A stretch of DNA of 64,000 nucleotides from an uncultured Aquimarina sp. (GCA_947496705.1 CANMDW010000005.1:124001-188000); one strand, 5' to 3'. Shown: positions 17,297-25,653, counted from the stretch's first letter. Translations and numbers: made by a program. Notes: generated from the sequence alone by a model not told the origin.

Positions 17297-17500
17297 GGGC
17301 GTGACCCCGTCCCGATAGCTATCAGGACGGGGTCGGGCTACCTGCCTGCCCGGTTTACCTGCCAAAGGTAGGCAAGGCAGGTCCGCTATATCTTTTTGTC
17401 CAGGTCTTCACTGTACCTTCGTGCCTCAGGTTTGCCCGCAGCAAGACAAAAAGGATGCCGCTACTATCCATGCCCGTCCGGTCAGGCAGGCCTCACGCAA
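17297..17500. repeat. GC-rich structured intergenic element with two nested palindromes
   Basis: The element opens GGGCGTGA and closes TCACGC (17493-17498), so its ends are complementary. After the opening, GACCCCGTCCCGATAGCTAT pairs with ATCAGGACGGGGTC (stem about 17303-17334). It then reads GGGCTA | TCCGCTATATC and GGATGCCGCTACTATCC | CTCACGC, with a CCTGCC-type palindrome inserted at each bar (about 17340-17382 and 17470-17490). I recall uninterrupted versions (GGGCTATCCGCTATATC) in many flavobacterial intergenic regions, so this copy appears to have been hit twice by a smaller repeat. Confidence 0.5.
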
Positions 17501-17561
17501 ACTTTTAGTACTAAAAGGGAGATTTGTCGTACTCCTTTGTCAAATTTTTATAATAACAAAA

Positions 17562-17930
17562 ATAACATATAGAAACCTATCTTACCACCATAGAAACCCA
17601 AAATAATGCGTAGGAACCCATTTTCACCAGGTAGAAACATAAAATAACGCGTAGGAACCCATTTTCACCAGGTAGGAACACAAAATAACGCGTAGGAACC
17701 CATTTTTACCACGTAGGAACACAAAATAACGCGTAGGAACCCATTTTTACCGGGTAGGAACACAAAATAACATGTAGGAACCCATTTTTACCAGGTAGGA
17801 ACACAAAATAACGCGTAGGAACCCATTTTTACCGGGTAGGGATCCAAAATAACGCGTAGGAACCCACTTTTATAGGGTAGGGATCCAAAATAACAGCTAG
17901 AAATCAATCTAACTAGTATAGAAATATAAA
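17562..17930 (+). repeat. Tandem array, nine 41-bp units (eighteen 20/21-bp half units)
   Basis: Units begin ATAAC(G/A)(C/T)G at 17562, 17603, 17644, 17685, 17726, 17767, 17808, 17849 and 17890, exactly 41 bp apart each time. Each unit has two similar halves: GTAGGAACCCATTTTTACCA and GTAGGAACACAAAATAACGC. The central six units are nearly identical; both ends decay. There are no unique spacers and no reading frame, as 41 is not a multiple of 3. It lies in the upstream region of the gene at 18128. The rest of 17501-17561 shows nothing. Confidence 0.95.
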
Positions 17931-17944
17931 AGCTGGTTTTTTAT

Positions 17945-18037
17945 GAAGTGGTTTTAAACTTTTTTGTCTGTCTAATGACCAGCCTGCCTGGCAGTCAGAC
18001 AAAATAGAATTGAAGCGAAAAAGTTTAAAACCACTTC
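17945..18037. repeat. Long inverted repeat with 20-bp perfect arms
   Basis: GAAGTGGTTTTAAACTTTTT (17945-17964) is the exact complement of 18018-18037. The 53-nt loop contains a GCCTGCCTGGCAG-type palindrome. A half copy (AAAAAAGTTTAAACCACTTC) recurs at about 47828-47847. It ends 91 bp upstream of the gene at 18128. Confidence 0.7.
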
Positions 18038-18127
18038 TATTATAAAAATGTTATAATCAACCCAATTTTTATAAAATATTTAGTAATTTCAATCTTCAAT
18101 TTTATAAAAACTCTAAAACCTAAAACC

Positions 18128-18781
18128 ATGTCAAAACCAAAAACCTCAGAACCAGAACGATTAAAAGATGCCGATACCGCTTTAACCAATGCATTAAAAC
18201 AACCCAAAATCAAAGAACTATTGGCCAAAAAAGGCTATGGTGAAACTGAACTTACAGAAGGCAGAACGATCTATGATGCTGCAAAAGCTGCTTACGATTT
18301 TAATAAACAGGAAAACGATGAGACAAGTACAGCCAGCCTCGATTTTAAGAATAAACGGAATGCTTTAACAGACATTTACAAAGAAGAAAGAGAGATCGCA
18401 GAAATTGCTTTTAATGATGATGAAGCAATATTGATCAAACTTGGTATAGTAGGCCGTATACCCCAGCGATATCCCAATTTGATCTTAAAAGCAGAAAAAT
18501 TTTATAATCAGCTGGGCAATGCCAAAGTATTACCCAGGCTCGCCCGCTTTGAGATTACCCAAAACACTATCACCCAAAGAAAACAACAATTACAAGAGCT
18601 TATTGCTGCACGTAAGTTATATGAACAAGAATACGCAGAATCGCAACAAGCTACCCGCGATAAAAATGATGCCTTTGATGATTTAAAAAAATGGATGCAT
18701 GATTTTAAAACCATTGCTAAAATTGCCTTAAAAAAACATCCTGAACTCTTGGAAGCCCTGGGATTCTTTGTGAGAAGTTAG
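18128..18781 (+). CDS. All-helical hypothetical protein at the head of the accessory cluster
   Basis: A 217-residue soluble protein with no signal peptide, predicted almost entirely helical with long charged segments (TEGRTIYDAAKAAYDFNKQE, FKNKRNALTDIYKEEREIAE, ITQRKQQLQELIAARKLYEQ). It ends KKHPELLEALGFFVRS. A mid-protein segment, LIKLGIVGRIPQRYPNLILK, may be a hairpin. I do not recognise a family. The gene follows the tandem array and hairpin on the same strand and stands 297 bp before the three-paralogue cluster, separated by a degraded TTCTGAGGAC repeat, so co-transcription is uncertain. Confidence 0.75.
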   Translation: MSKPKTSEPERLKDADTALTNALKQPKIKELLAKKGYGETELTEGRTIYDAAKAAYDFNKQENDETSTASLDFKNKRNALTDIYKEEREIAEIAFNDDEAILIKLGIVGRIPQRYPNLILKAEKFYNQLGNAKVLPRLARFEITQNTITQRKQQLQELIAARKLYEQEYAESQQATRDKNDAFDDLKKWMHDFKTIAKIALKKHPELLEALGFFVRS

Positions 18782-18857
18782 TATAAAACCATTGTAAATC
18801 AAAATTTTATAGCTATTTGGTATTATTATTGATGAACATATAATGAACTGAAAAATA

Positions 18858-18890
18858 ATAGTTTGAGGTTCTGAGGACGCTTTAAATCAT
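18858..18890 (+). repeat. Partial copy of the TTCTGAGGAC repeat
   Basis: TAGTTTGAGGTTCTGAGGAC followed by TTTAAATCAT matches 11315-11346 with few differences. A GTGAGGACAT motif follows at about 18920 and an imperfect CCTGTCT/AGTCAGGTAG palindrome at about 18932-18959. Confidence 0.5.
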
Positions 18891-19078
18891 AAGCATATCG
18901 AGATATTCGAAGTATTTGAAGTGAGGACATGACCTGTCTAACTGATGTCAGTCAGGTAGATTCCCAAAACAATGATGTTCAGGAGGTAAGGGTTTTAAAC
19001 AAGTCCTAAGGTGATTATAACCTCAATATTAACAAGAAAACCTGTCTCTCCATATTTTTAACTTAATAATATTGAACA

Positions 19079-20179
19079 ATGTATGTAGATCCTAATAAAG
19101 ATGTAGAAGCAAATCGTAAAAAATTTCTTAAAGAACTGCAACAAGATGAGCGGGTAAAAGAATTTCTGAAACCCTATAGAAAAGAAGATTTCATTCAATT
19201 TTTAGACAGTTATGCGTTAAGCAAGGCCCGATTGCATGTACAGGGCAACTATACGATCAATCATCATGAATACCTGATGAAAGAATGGACAAAAAATGCA
19301 TGGCAGGCACTAAGGCATATCCAAAACAAAAAACTATTTGATCAACAATGCTTGTGGAGGGCAGGCCAAAGAGATCGGTTAGAAGGAATAGACACCACCT
19401 TTGATTTTGATGATTTTGAAAATCATATCCTTGATTATAACGGTATTCCGATTGTTACTAAAGAAGAAGTACAGGAATATATCGATTTTTTAGAAACCCG
19501 TGCAGATCGATTGCCACATTATTATTTTAATTATTGTTATGATTATCAGGATTATGATATGATCAAACAAAAAATCGCAGAAGATAATGATGATACCGAA
19601 ATCGAATACTATGATTATATGTATATAAAGTATGGAGGTAGAGATCTATTGATGCTTCCAGATATACAAAGAGAAAAAGAAGATTTCTATATCAAACGCT
19701 CTGTACAAAAAAATAAAGAAGAAAAGATCAATAAACAAAAGGCCGAAGAGCCCAAAAAACCTCAAAAACAATATTTGTATAGTTGGGATATCGAAAAAAA
19801 AGTAGCGTTATCAGAACTTTTGGAAGAAAAAAAAGTAGGCAATTTCATCAAAGATATAGAACAGTGGGTAAAAGAAAAACCAGATTTTGAAGTAGATGTA
19901 GCGGTCGATTATTTATTGCAATGCTATCCGGAAAAAGTACCCATAGGAGCAAACCACGATTGGCAACAAGCTGTCATGGATGCGGTAACCCGACACAAAA
20001 TATTGAAAACTGCAGAGATGCTACCTTCAATTTATGAAATGTATTTGTTAAAAAAACAAACCATGGTCGCAATAGAAGAAGAGAAAGAAGAAAAATCCTG
20101 GAAAAGGGATAAATGGTGGCGCGAGATGATTTTAAAAGGCAGAGAACTTAATGGAGAACCCAGGGATTTTAATTTTTAA
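19079..20179 (+). CDS. Paralogue 1 of an unrecognised three-gene family
   Basis: A 366-residue soluble, charged protein. The N-terminal region (about 1-190) contains KKFLKELQQDERVKEFL, a Trp-rich segment (MKEWTKNAWQALRHIQNKKL, then FDQQCLWRA), an acidic FDFDDFENHILDYNGIP segment, the helix EEVQEYIDFLETRADRLP, and Y-D-Y-x-Y-I-K-Y-G-G. After a Lys/Glu/Pro linker (about 205-238) a second domain follows: YSWDIEKKVALSELLEEKK, then VAVDYLLQCYPE, HDWQQAVMDAV and LPSIYEMYLLKKQT. The tail ends LKGRELNGEPRDFNF. No signal peptide or known catalytic motif was seen. The two next genes encode close paralogues. Function unknown. Confidence 0.85.
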   Translation: MYVDPNKDVEANRKKFLKELQQDERVKEFLKPYRKEDFIQFLDSYALSKARLHVQGNYTINHHEYLMKEWTKNAWQALRHIQNKKLFDQQCLWRAGQRDRLEGIDTTFDFDDFENHILDYNGIPIVTKEEVQEYIDFLETRADRLPHYYFNYCYDYQDYDMIKQKIAEDNDDTEIEYYDYMYIKYGGRDLLMLPDIQREKEDFYIKRSVQKNKEEKINKQKAEEPKKPQKQYLYSWDIEKKVALSELLEEKKVGNFIKDIEQWVKEKPDFEVDVAVDYLLQCYPEKVPIGANHDWQQAVMDAVTRHKILKTAEMLPSIYEMYLLKKQTMVAIEEEKEEKSWKRDKWWREMILKGRELNGEPRDFNF

Positions 20180-20230
20180 AGTAGTTGGTTATCGTAGTTA
20201 AATTGTGTAACCCTGAAACCTGAAACAAAA

Positions 20231-21214
20231 ATGTCTGATAAAAAAGCACAAAAACAAGAGTTACAAAAACAATATTTAGAAGAGTTACAAAAGGACCCTC
20301 GCGTACAATCGTTTATGGAGCCCTACAAAAAACGTGATATCACGGGGTTTTTAAAACATTATGCCAAAGAAAAAGCACAAATCAAAATTAATGGCAACCA
20401 TACAGAAAATGATCAAAAATTTTTAATGAAAACATGGATCGCTAATGGATGGCAATGCCTGCGCGAAATACAAAACAAAAAACTCTTTGACCAACAATGC
20501 CAGAAACATATTGACTATTTAGACAGGTATAAAGAATTGGGATATCTTGATTTTACAAGCCAATGGGGAAAAGAAATATTAGATAATAATAGTATACCCG
20601 ATATTACCCAAAAAGAAGTTGAAGATTATATAGATTTCCTAGAATCAAGAGCGGGTACATTATATTTCAAATTTTATAGAAACATAAAATCCTACCAGGA
20701 CTATGATTATGTAATAGAATCTGTTTTAAAGGGCAAAGAAAATACAGGAATAGCCTATTATGATTATATCTATGAAAAATATGGAGGGGTAGAACTCTTA
20801 AAGCCTCTTCAAACAATTAAAAAAGAAAGAAATATTGCAGAAACACCTCCAGAAACAGATACAAAGCCCCCAGAGAAACCTGTAAAAAGATATGTCTCGA
20901 CCTATACATATGATGAGAGAATTAAACTTGCAGAACATCTTGAAGAGCGAAATATGGCTCATTTTTTAAAAGACCTTGAAAAATTTGAAAAAGAACGATA
21001 TGATCTCGAACTTGAATTTGCCATAGATTATCTTATACAATGCCATCAAGATGATGTTCCCATCACAGAACATCATAATTGGCAAAAAGCCTTTTATCAC
21101 ACTTATTTGAAACATAGGGATCTTAAAACCGCAGAACACCTGCCATCGGTTTATCAAATGTACCTGATCAAAAAACAAACAGGGATCAGTATAAGAGAAG
21201 AAGACGATTTTTAA
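20231..21214 (+). CDS. Paralogue 2 of an unrecognised three-gene family
   Basis: A 327-residue paralogue of the preceding protein with the same order of blocks: QYLEELQKDPRVQSFMEPYK, MKTWIANGWQCLREIQNKKL followed by FDQQC, ILDNNSIPDITQKEVEDYID, YDYIYEKYGG, a Pro-rich linker (ETPPETDTKPPEKPVKRY), then FAIDYLIQCHQDDVPITEHH and LPSVYQMYLIKKQT. It lacks the C-terminal tail of about 30 residues that ends RDFNF in paralogues 1 and 3. It begins 51 nt after paralogue 1, with no terminator between, so they are likely co-transcribed. Confidence 0.85.
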   Translation: MSDKKAQKQELQKQYLEELQKDPRVQSFMEPYKKRDITGFLKHYAKEKAQIKINGNHTENDQKFLMKTWIANGWQCLREIQNKKLFDQQCQKHIDYLDRYKELGYLDFTSQWGKEILDNNSIPDITQKEVEDYIDFLESRAGTLYFKFYRNIKSYQDYDYVIESVLKGKENTGIAYYDYIYEKYGGVELLKPLQTIKKERNIAETPPETDTKPPEKPVKRYVSTYTYDERIKLAEHLEERNMAHFLKDLEKFEKERYDLELEFAIDYLIQCHQDDVPITEHHNWQKAFYHTYLKHRDLKTAEHLPSVYQMYLIKKQTGISIREEDDF

Positions 21215-21301
21215 CCATTATTATACAACTAAAACTCTATGCACTAAAAGTACACAGGTTTTTGAAATAATGAATGAAATACATTTTGTACCCAACGTAA
21301 G

Positions 21302-21355
21302 AGTAGGCAGTAGGTAGTTCTTAGTAAGAAGATCATCAACTAATAACTGCCTACT
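21302..21355. repeat. Imperfect inverted repeat between paralogues 2 and 3
   Basis: AGTAGGCAGTAGGTAGTT (21302-21319) pairs with 21338-21355 at 15 of 18 positions, with an 18-nt loop. No T tract follows, so it is not a classic terminator. It may be a remnant repeat or an RNA processing hairpin within the cluster. Confidence 0.5.
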
Positions 21356-21445
21356 GAGACTATAAACTGCATACCCTAAAAGTTTATAGAAACTAAAGTA
21401 GCTGCAATCAAATTGTAGGGTTTTAACTTTTAACTTGATAATAAA

Positions 21446-22549
21446 ATGTCTGAAGATAAAGAACAACAGAAAGAAGCATTAAAAAAACAATATCTGGAGG
21501 AGTTGCAAAATGATCCTCGTGTGCATGTCTATACGGCATCTATTCAAGATAGTTGTATTGTATCATTATTAGAAAGCTATGCCAAAAACAAAGCCAGTCT
21601 CAAAGTATATGGCAACTATACTGAGTACCGGAAAAAATCCCTGATCGAAGAATGGACCAACGAAGCCTGGCAAGCCCTAAGAGAAATACAACACAAAAAA
21701 CTCTTTGATCAGCAATGCCTGTGGCGCGCCGAAGAGAGAGGACCAATGCCCGATATCGAAATTACCCATGATTTTGGTAACGTAGCCAAATATATATTGG
21801 ATTATGGAGCTATACCCGATATCACCAGGGAAGAAGTAGAAGAATACATGGATTTTATAGAGAGCAGAGCAGAAATATTACCCTATTATTATTTTTCAGA
21901 CAAAAGTTATCAAGACTACGAAAATATAAAAAAATCAGTAACACATACGCAGAATGAAGAAATAGACTATTATGAATATATGCATATTAAATACGGTACT
22001 CATAGCTTACTTAATTTGCCAGATATTCGATACGAAAAAGAAGTATTCTATGCAAGATTAGGATATCGTGAGCAGCAAAAAACACAAAAAAATACCATAA
22101 CAAATACACCAAATCCATCTGATGAAGAAACAAAAAAAGATTTATATCATTGGGATATAAAAACCAAAATAGCGTTTGCCCGGCACATAGGAGATTACGC
22201 CATTGCCAATTTTATAAAAGATGAAGAAGAATGGAAAAGAAAAAAACCAAGCTCCGAAGTATCTGACGCTATACGGTATTTATTGCGTTGTCATCCTGAA
22301 GAAATCCCTGTCAAAAAAAATATAAATTGGCAAGAAGCTGTTATTAATACACGTGTAAAGCATTCTAATCTCAAAATCAGAGAATATTTGCCATCCGTAT
22401 ATGAAATGTATATGATAAAAAAGCAAACACAAGTAAAAATTGAAGATCATGAAAAACACCGTGATAGAGAAACAATAAGTGATTTCTGGAAAGAAAAGAT
22501 CCTAAAAGGCAGAGAACTTAATGGAGAACCCAGGGATTTTAATTTTTAA
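21446..22549 (+). CDS. Paralogue 3 of an unrecognised three-gene family
   Basis: 367 residues with the same architecture: QYLEELQNDPRVHVYTASIQ, IEEWTNEAWQALREIQHKKL then FDQQCLWRAEER, ILDYGAIPDITREEVEEYMD, YYEYMHIKYG, a Thr/Asn/Pro/Glu linker near residue 215-232, then YHWDIKTKIAFARHIGD, AIRYLLRCHPEEIPVKKNIN and LPSVYEMYMIKKQT. The start region resembles paralogue 2, but the last 48 bp (22503-22550) are identical in DNA to those of paralogue 1 (20133-20180), encoding LKGRELNGEPRDFNF. This mosaic suggests recombination among copies. The next gene follows after 19 nt. Confidence 0.85.
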   Translation: MSEDKEQQKEALKKQYLEELQNDPRVHVYTASIQDSCIVSLLESYAKNKASLKVYGNYTEYRKKSLIEEWTNEAWQALREIQHKKLFDQQCLWRAEERGPMPDIEITHDFGNVAKYILDYGAIPDITREEVEEYMDFIESRAEILPYYYFSDKSYQDYENIKKSVTHTQNEEIDYYEYMHIKYGTHSLLNLPDIRYEKEVFYARLGYREQQKTQKNTITNTPNPSDEETKKDLYHWDIKTKIAFARHIGDYAIANFIKDEEEWKRKKPSSEVSDAIRYLLRCHPEEIPVKKNINWQEAVINTRVKHSNLKIREYLPSVYEMYMIKKQTQVKIEDHEKHRDRETISDFWKEKILKGRELNGEPRDFNF

Positions 22550-22568
22550 AAATTTTAATACTATTATT

Positions 22569-23342
22569 ATGGAAGAAGACATTATGTATTATATTTTGGT
22601 CAAAGACCCGGAAACCGGGAAGTATATGCCAGAAATAATATCCGACGAAATGGTCGAACAAGATGATCTTATCTACGATATGCCAGGTGGGATCGAAAAT
22701 TATGACAAACTAAAGTATGCATTGGAGCTCATCGATGAAGAAATGCATAACATTCTTTCTCAAAATATATCCATCAACCTTAAAGGGAATATTTTAAAAC
22801 CCAAGAAAAAAGAAAAATCCAAATACACTGACCCATTGCTACAAAAAATCGAGCAAGAAAATACACCGGTCGAAGGAGAGCTCATTTTAAAAGATAAATC
22901 TTGGTTAGACTCAAAAAAATATGTAAAACTTGAAGGGCGATATAAACCAAAGCGTGCACAATTTGATAAAATATTAAACTACGATGAACTCATAAAAATC
23001 AATACCCTCGAACAAGAAAACCTGGATAGGGTAACCCAGCAACAGCAAAGCCTGCCTTCTATTACTTCTATAAAGAGGGGCGGCACGCTAAAAATACTAG
23101 GCACTTGTCTTAAAATCAGGCCAGCTGCTTCAAAAGACGAAGGGCTATTCCTCATTGATGATCGTGGACAAAAATTTGAGATAACCGATTTTACCAGGAT
23201 AAATAGTGTGCACGTATTGCTGGTAGATATCCCAAAAGATTTCCCAATAGGTACTTACCGTTTTTTTGTAAAATCGGGATGGTATGCAGACCCTGGTATA
23301 GAAAGAACAGGTATTAGCGATCAACAAATACAGATAGTTTAA
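22569..23342 (+). CDS. Protein with a C-terminal DUF4469-like domain
   Basis: 257 residues from the ATG at 22569, 19 nt after paralogue 3 (an earlier in-frame ATG at 22521 lies inside that gene and is unlikely). Residues 1-160 are charged and helical with no recognised domain (MYYILVKDPETGKYMPEII near the start). Residues about 165-245 resemble DUF4469, an Ig-like fold: SITSIKRGGTLKILGTCLKI, DEGLFLIDDRGQKFEI and DIPKDFPIGTYRFFVKSGW. In Bacteroidota DUF4469 is usually fused behind HU-like DNA-binding domains; no HU domain is evident here. Spacing and strand make it the last gene of the paralogue operon. Confidence 0.7.
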   Translation: MEEDIMYYILVKDPETGKYMPEIISDEMVEQDDLIYDMPGGIENYDKLKYALELIDEEMHNILSQNISINLKGNILKPKKKEKSKYTDPLLQKIEQENTPVEGELILKDKSWLDSKKYVKLEGRYKPKRAQFDKILNYDELIKINTLEQENLDRVTQQQQSLPSITSIKRGGTLKILGTCLKIRPAASKDEGLFLIDDRGQKFEITDFTRINSVHVLLVDIPKDFPIGTYRFFVKSGWYADPGIERTGISDQQIQIV

Positions 23343-23407
23343 AACCACCCTTGTGCGGCTTAATCTGGCAGATACCTAACCCTAAAGGCCTGGAAGGCAT
23401 GCAAATC

Positions 23408-23424
23408 GTTCCGATAGCTATCAG
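23408..23424. repeat. CCGATAGCTATC palindrome
   Basis: TTCCGATAGCTATCAGA carries the same palindromic core as the GC-rich element at 17312-17325. It lies between the cluster end and the convergent 97-residue gene. Confidence 0.4.
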
Positions 23425-23457
23425 AAATAGTTTCTTTATCCAGACAATACCGATAAC

Positions 23458-23751
23458 TCATTTATCATCCATATCGCCCACCTCATCCTTACTTACTTCT
23501 TCAGGAATATCGGTAGTAGTAGTTGTAGTATCATCATCATCAAAACTTTGCATGGTGTCTGCCAGACGTTTACTAATTTTTACTAGATAAATAGTTTCAT
23601 CAGTTCTTACTTCAACCGCTTCTATTGCCTCATTGTGATGGTTTCTAAAGGTAATAATATCCCGATCGGCATAACCATCGGGGAACTTTTCTACCAAAAG
23701 ATTCAAAATGTCCTTGTTCAGTTTTTTATAATCAACGATTACTCTCTTCAT
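23458..23751 (-). CDS. Small hypothetical protein with acidic, Thr-rich tail
   Basis: A 97-residue cytosolic protein. Residues 1-65 look folded (MKRVIVDYKKLNKDILNLLV, FPDGYADRDIITFRNHHNEA, EAVEVRTDETIYLVKISKRL); residues 70-97 are a disordered tail of Asp runs and six Thr. I believe the N-terminal part is a common uncharacterised flavobacterial family, often annotated as hypothetical. It converges on the paralogue operon and is not part of it. The 340 bp upstream (23752-24091) are AT-rich, and I see no other gene or clear signal in them. Confidence 0.65.
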   Translation of the reverse strand: MKRVIVDYKKLNKDILNLLVEKFPDGYADRDIITFRNHHNEAIEAVEVRTDETIYLVKISKRLADTMQSFDDDDTTTTTTDIPEEVSKDEVGDMDDK

Positions 23752-24091
23752 GGTTGTAGGTTTAGTTAGTTATATAAATCGTAGTAAATAAGATGCACAA
23801 AGGCATTACTTTATATCACAAACCTTGGGGTGTTTGACAAACTAACCCCAGGTAATCTCCGCATTGGGTAAAACATAATGATACACATTATGCTACTACA
23901 AGTCTAATTAAAAAAAATGAAACTTTTAAGAAATCAACTTTAAAAAATGAATTATTTTTTGATTTTCTTACTTGTTAAAACTTTTTTCTTTACGATAGAC
24001 CTTTCTCAAAACTTTTTTGGACATTTATAACCTTAAATACAAGGTGTGTAGACCTAAAATTATAGGTAATAATAACCAAAAAACACTCAGT

Positions 24092-25612
24092 ATGAAGTTG
24101 AATTTTAAAAAGAATGGTTTACTCTATATTTCACTTGGTATTTTACTTTTCTTCTCCTTTTTCTTATATGTCTTTACCCTTGAGACTTATGATGGGATTG
24201 AAGCTTTCTCGATCTATATCCGACAACGATTCGGAAGATTTTACCTGTGGTTGGGATTAATATGTGTGCTACTCCTCGTTATTTTAGCGTTTTCCTCCTG
24301 GGGAAAACGACGTCTGGGCAAGGCCGATGATCGGCCTCAGTTTTCGAGATTAGCATGGATATCTATGCTGTATAGCGCAGGGATGGGCGCAGGTATATTA
24401 CTTAGGGCAGTACAAGAACCGGTGTATATGTTGCATAACCCTCCGATTAGCAATGAAACCGATTCGGGAACAATCGCTTTAGAATATACATTCTATCAAT
24501 GGGGGTTTACAGCATGGGCATTTTATGCAGTTTTTGCAATCACTGTGGGGTATTATCTTTTCATACAATCCAAAAAAGTATTATCCAGTAGTGCTTTCTC
24601 TTCTGTAGAGAATTTTGTAAGCTCAGAAAGGTCCAGAAATATGATATTTGGCAGTATCGACATCCTTGCCATATTAACTACCGTTTTTGGGCTGGTGGCT
24701 GCCATTGGGCTGGGAACTACTCAAATCGAGGGAGGTCTTAACCATCTGCTTCAAGAAGATTTTGGGCTTAAAGGAACAATCGTAGTACTCCTTATTATCT
24801 CAATTTTGGCCTTTATCTCTGTTTTTAGAGGTGTTGATAAAGGTATCAAAATAATCTCTACCTGGAATATCTATATCACTGTAGGGCTTTTATTTTTTGT
24901 ATTCCTGCAAAGTGATATTTTATCGGTAGCCACTCGATTTTTAACATCCTTATTTCACTATGTTGTTGATTTTATTCCACTTAGTCTTGCCTATGGGGAA
25001 TATGATCCGGGAGAGGCTTTTCTCACCGATTGGACCTACTATTACTGGGCATTTTGGTTAGCCTGGGCTCCTTTTACCGGTATTTTTATTGCCCGAATCT
25101 CAAAAGGAAGAACGTTGCGCGAAGTGATACTTGGAGTGCTTCTTGTGCCTTCATTGGGAACCTTTTTCTGGTTTACAACCTTTGGTCAATCTGCTTTTCA
25201 GATTATAGAAAATTTTGGAACCTACCAGGGACAGTTTGATAATGTGTTTAGTTCGATTTTTATCTTTTTTGAAAACTATCCCTTTCAAGGGTTCATTAAT
25301 ACCCTTACAATACTTCTCCTTATAAGTTTTTTGGTTACCTCACTGGATTCTGCCATTTTTGTGTTAAGTATGTTTACCGATAACGGAAAACAAGAGCCCT
25401 CAAAAAAGCATCGCCTGCTATGGAGTATCATCCTCACTATTTTTTCTATAGGGATCATTTTATTAGGAAACGCCAAAGCAGATATTAATGTCCTCATTGC
25501 TATGCAAAAACTCCTTATCATTACCTCTTTACCATTCTCACTGCTTATGGTAGTGATGATCATTTTATTTATACGAGACTTTAGAAAAAGTCATAAGACA
25601 AATCCAACTTAA
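24092..25612 (+). CDS. BCCT-family betaine/choline/carnitine transporter
   Basis: 506 residues from the ATG at 24092 (MKLNFKKNG); an upstream in-frame ATG at 24017 would add 25 unlikely residues. About twelve membrane helices. Family landmarks are SWGKRRLGKADDRPQFSRLA, the Gly-rich helix SMLYSAGMGAGILLRAVQEP (M-G-A-G-I), YYWAFWLAWAPFTGIFIARI near residue 320, and SKGRTLREV. BCCT carriers import quaternary-ammonium osmolytes with Na+ or H+, consistent with a marine habitat. The unusual L in GAGILLRAV, where a Trp/Phe-Gly-Val-Ala motif is common, suggests a diverged substrate. Monocistronic; followed 41 nt later by the penicillin-binding protein gene. Confidence 0.9.
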   Translation: MKLNFKKNGLLYISLGILLFFSFFLYVFTLETYDGIEAFSIYIRQRFGRFYLWLGLICVLLLVILAFSSWGKRRLGKADDRPQFSRLAWISMLYSAGMGAGILLRAVQEPVYMLHNPPISNETDSGTIALEYTFYQWGFTAWAFYAVFAITVGYYLFIQSKKVLSSSAFSSVENFVSSERSRNMIFGSIDILAILTTVFGLVAAIGLGTTQIEGGLNHLLQEDFGLKGTIVVLLIISILAFISVFRGVDKGIKIISTWNIYITVGLLFFVFLQSDILSVATRFLTSLFHYVVDFIPLSLAYGEYDPGEAFLTDWTYYYWAFWLAWAPFTGIFIARISKGRTLREVILGVLLVPSLGTFFWFTTFGQSAFQIIENFGTYQGQFDNVFSSIFIFFENYPFQGFINTLTILLLISFLVTSLDSAIFVLSMFTDNGKQEPSKKHRLLWSIILTIFSIGIILLGNAKADINVLIAMQKLLIITSLPFSLLMVVMIILFIRDFRKSHKTNPT

Positions 25613-25653
25613 TAATTCCCGATTTTAGGCGTTATCAATGTCAATAGTACACT

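Noticed and set aside
17562..17930. CRISPR array
   Set aside because: The sequences between the GTAGGAAC boxes are themselves repeated, not unique; the period is too short and no cas gene is present.
22521..22568. Earlier start for the DUF4469-like protein
   Set aside because: The extra residues lie within the conserved end of paralogue 3 in another frame; the ATG at 22569 gives a normal 19-nt gap.
23351..23590. 79-residue plus-strand ORF
   Set aside because: Its Val/Ser runs are the antisense of the Asp/Thr tail of the real minus-strand gene.
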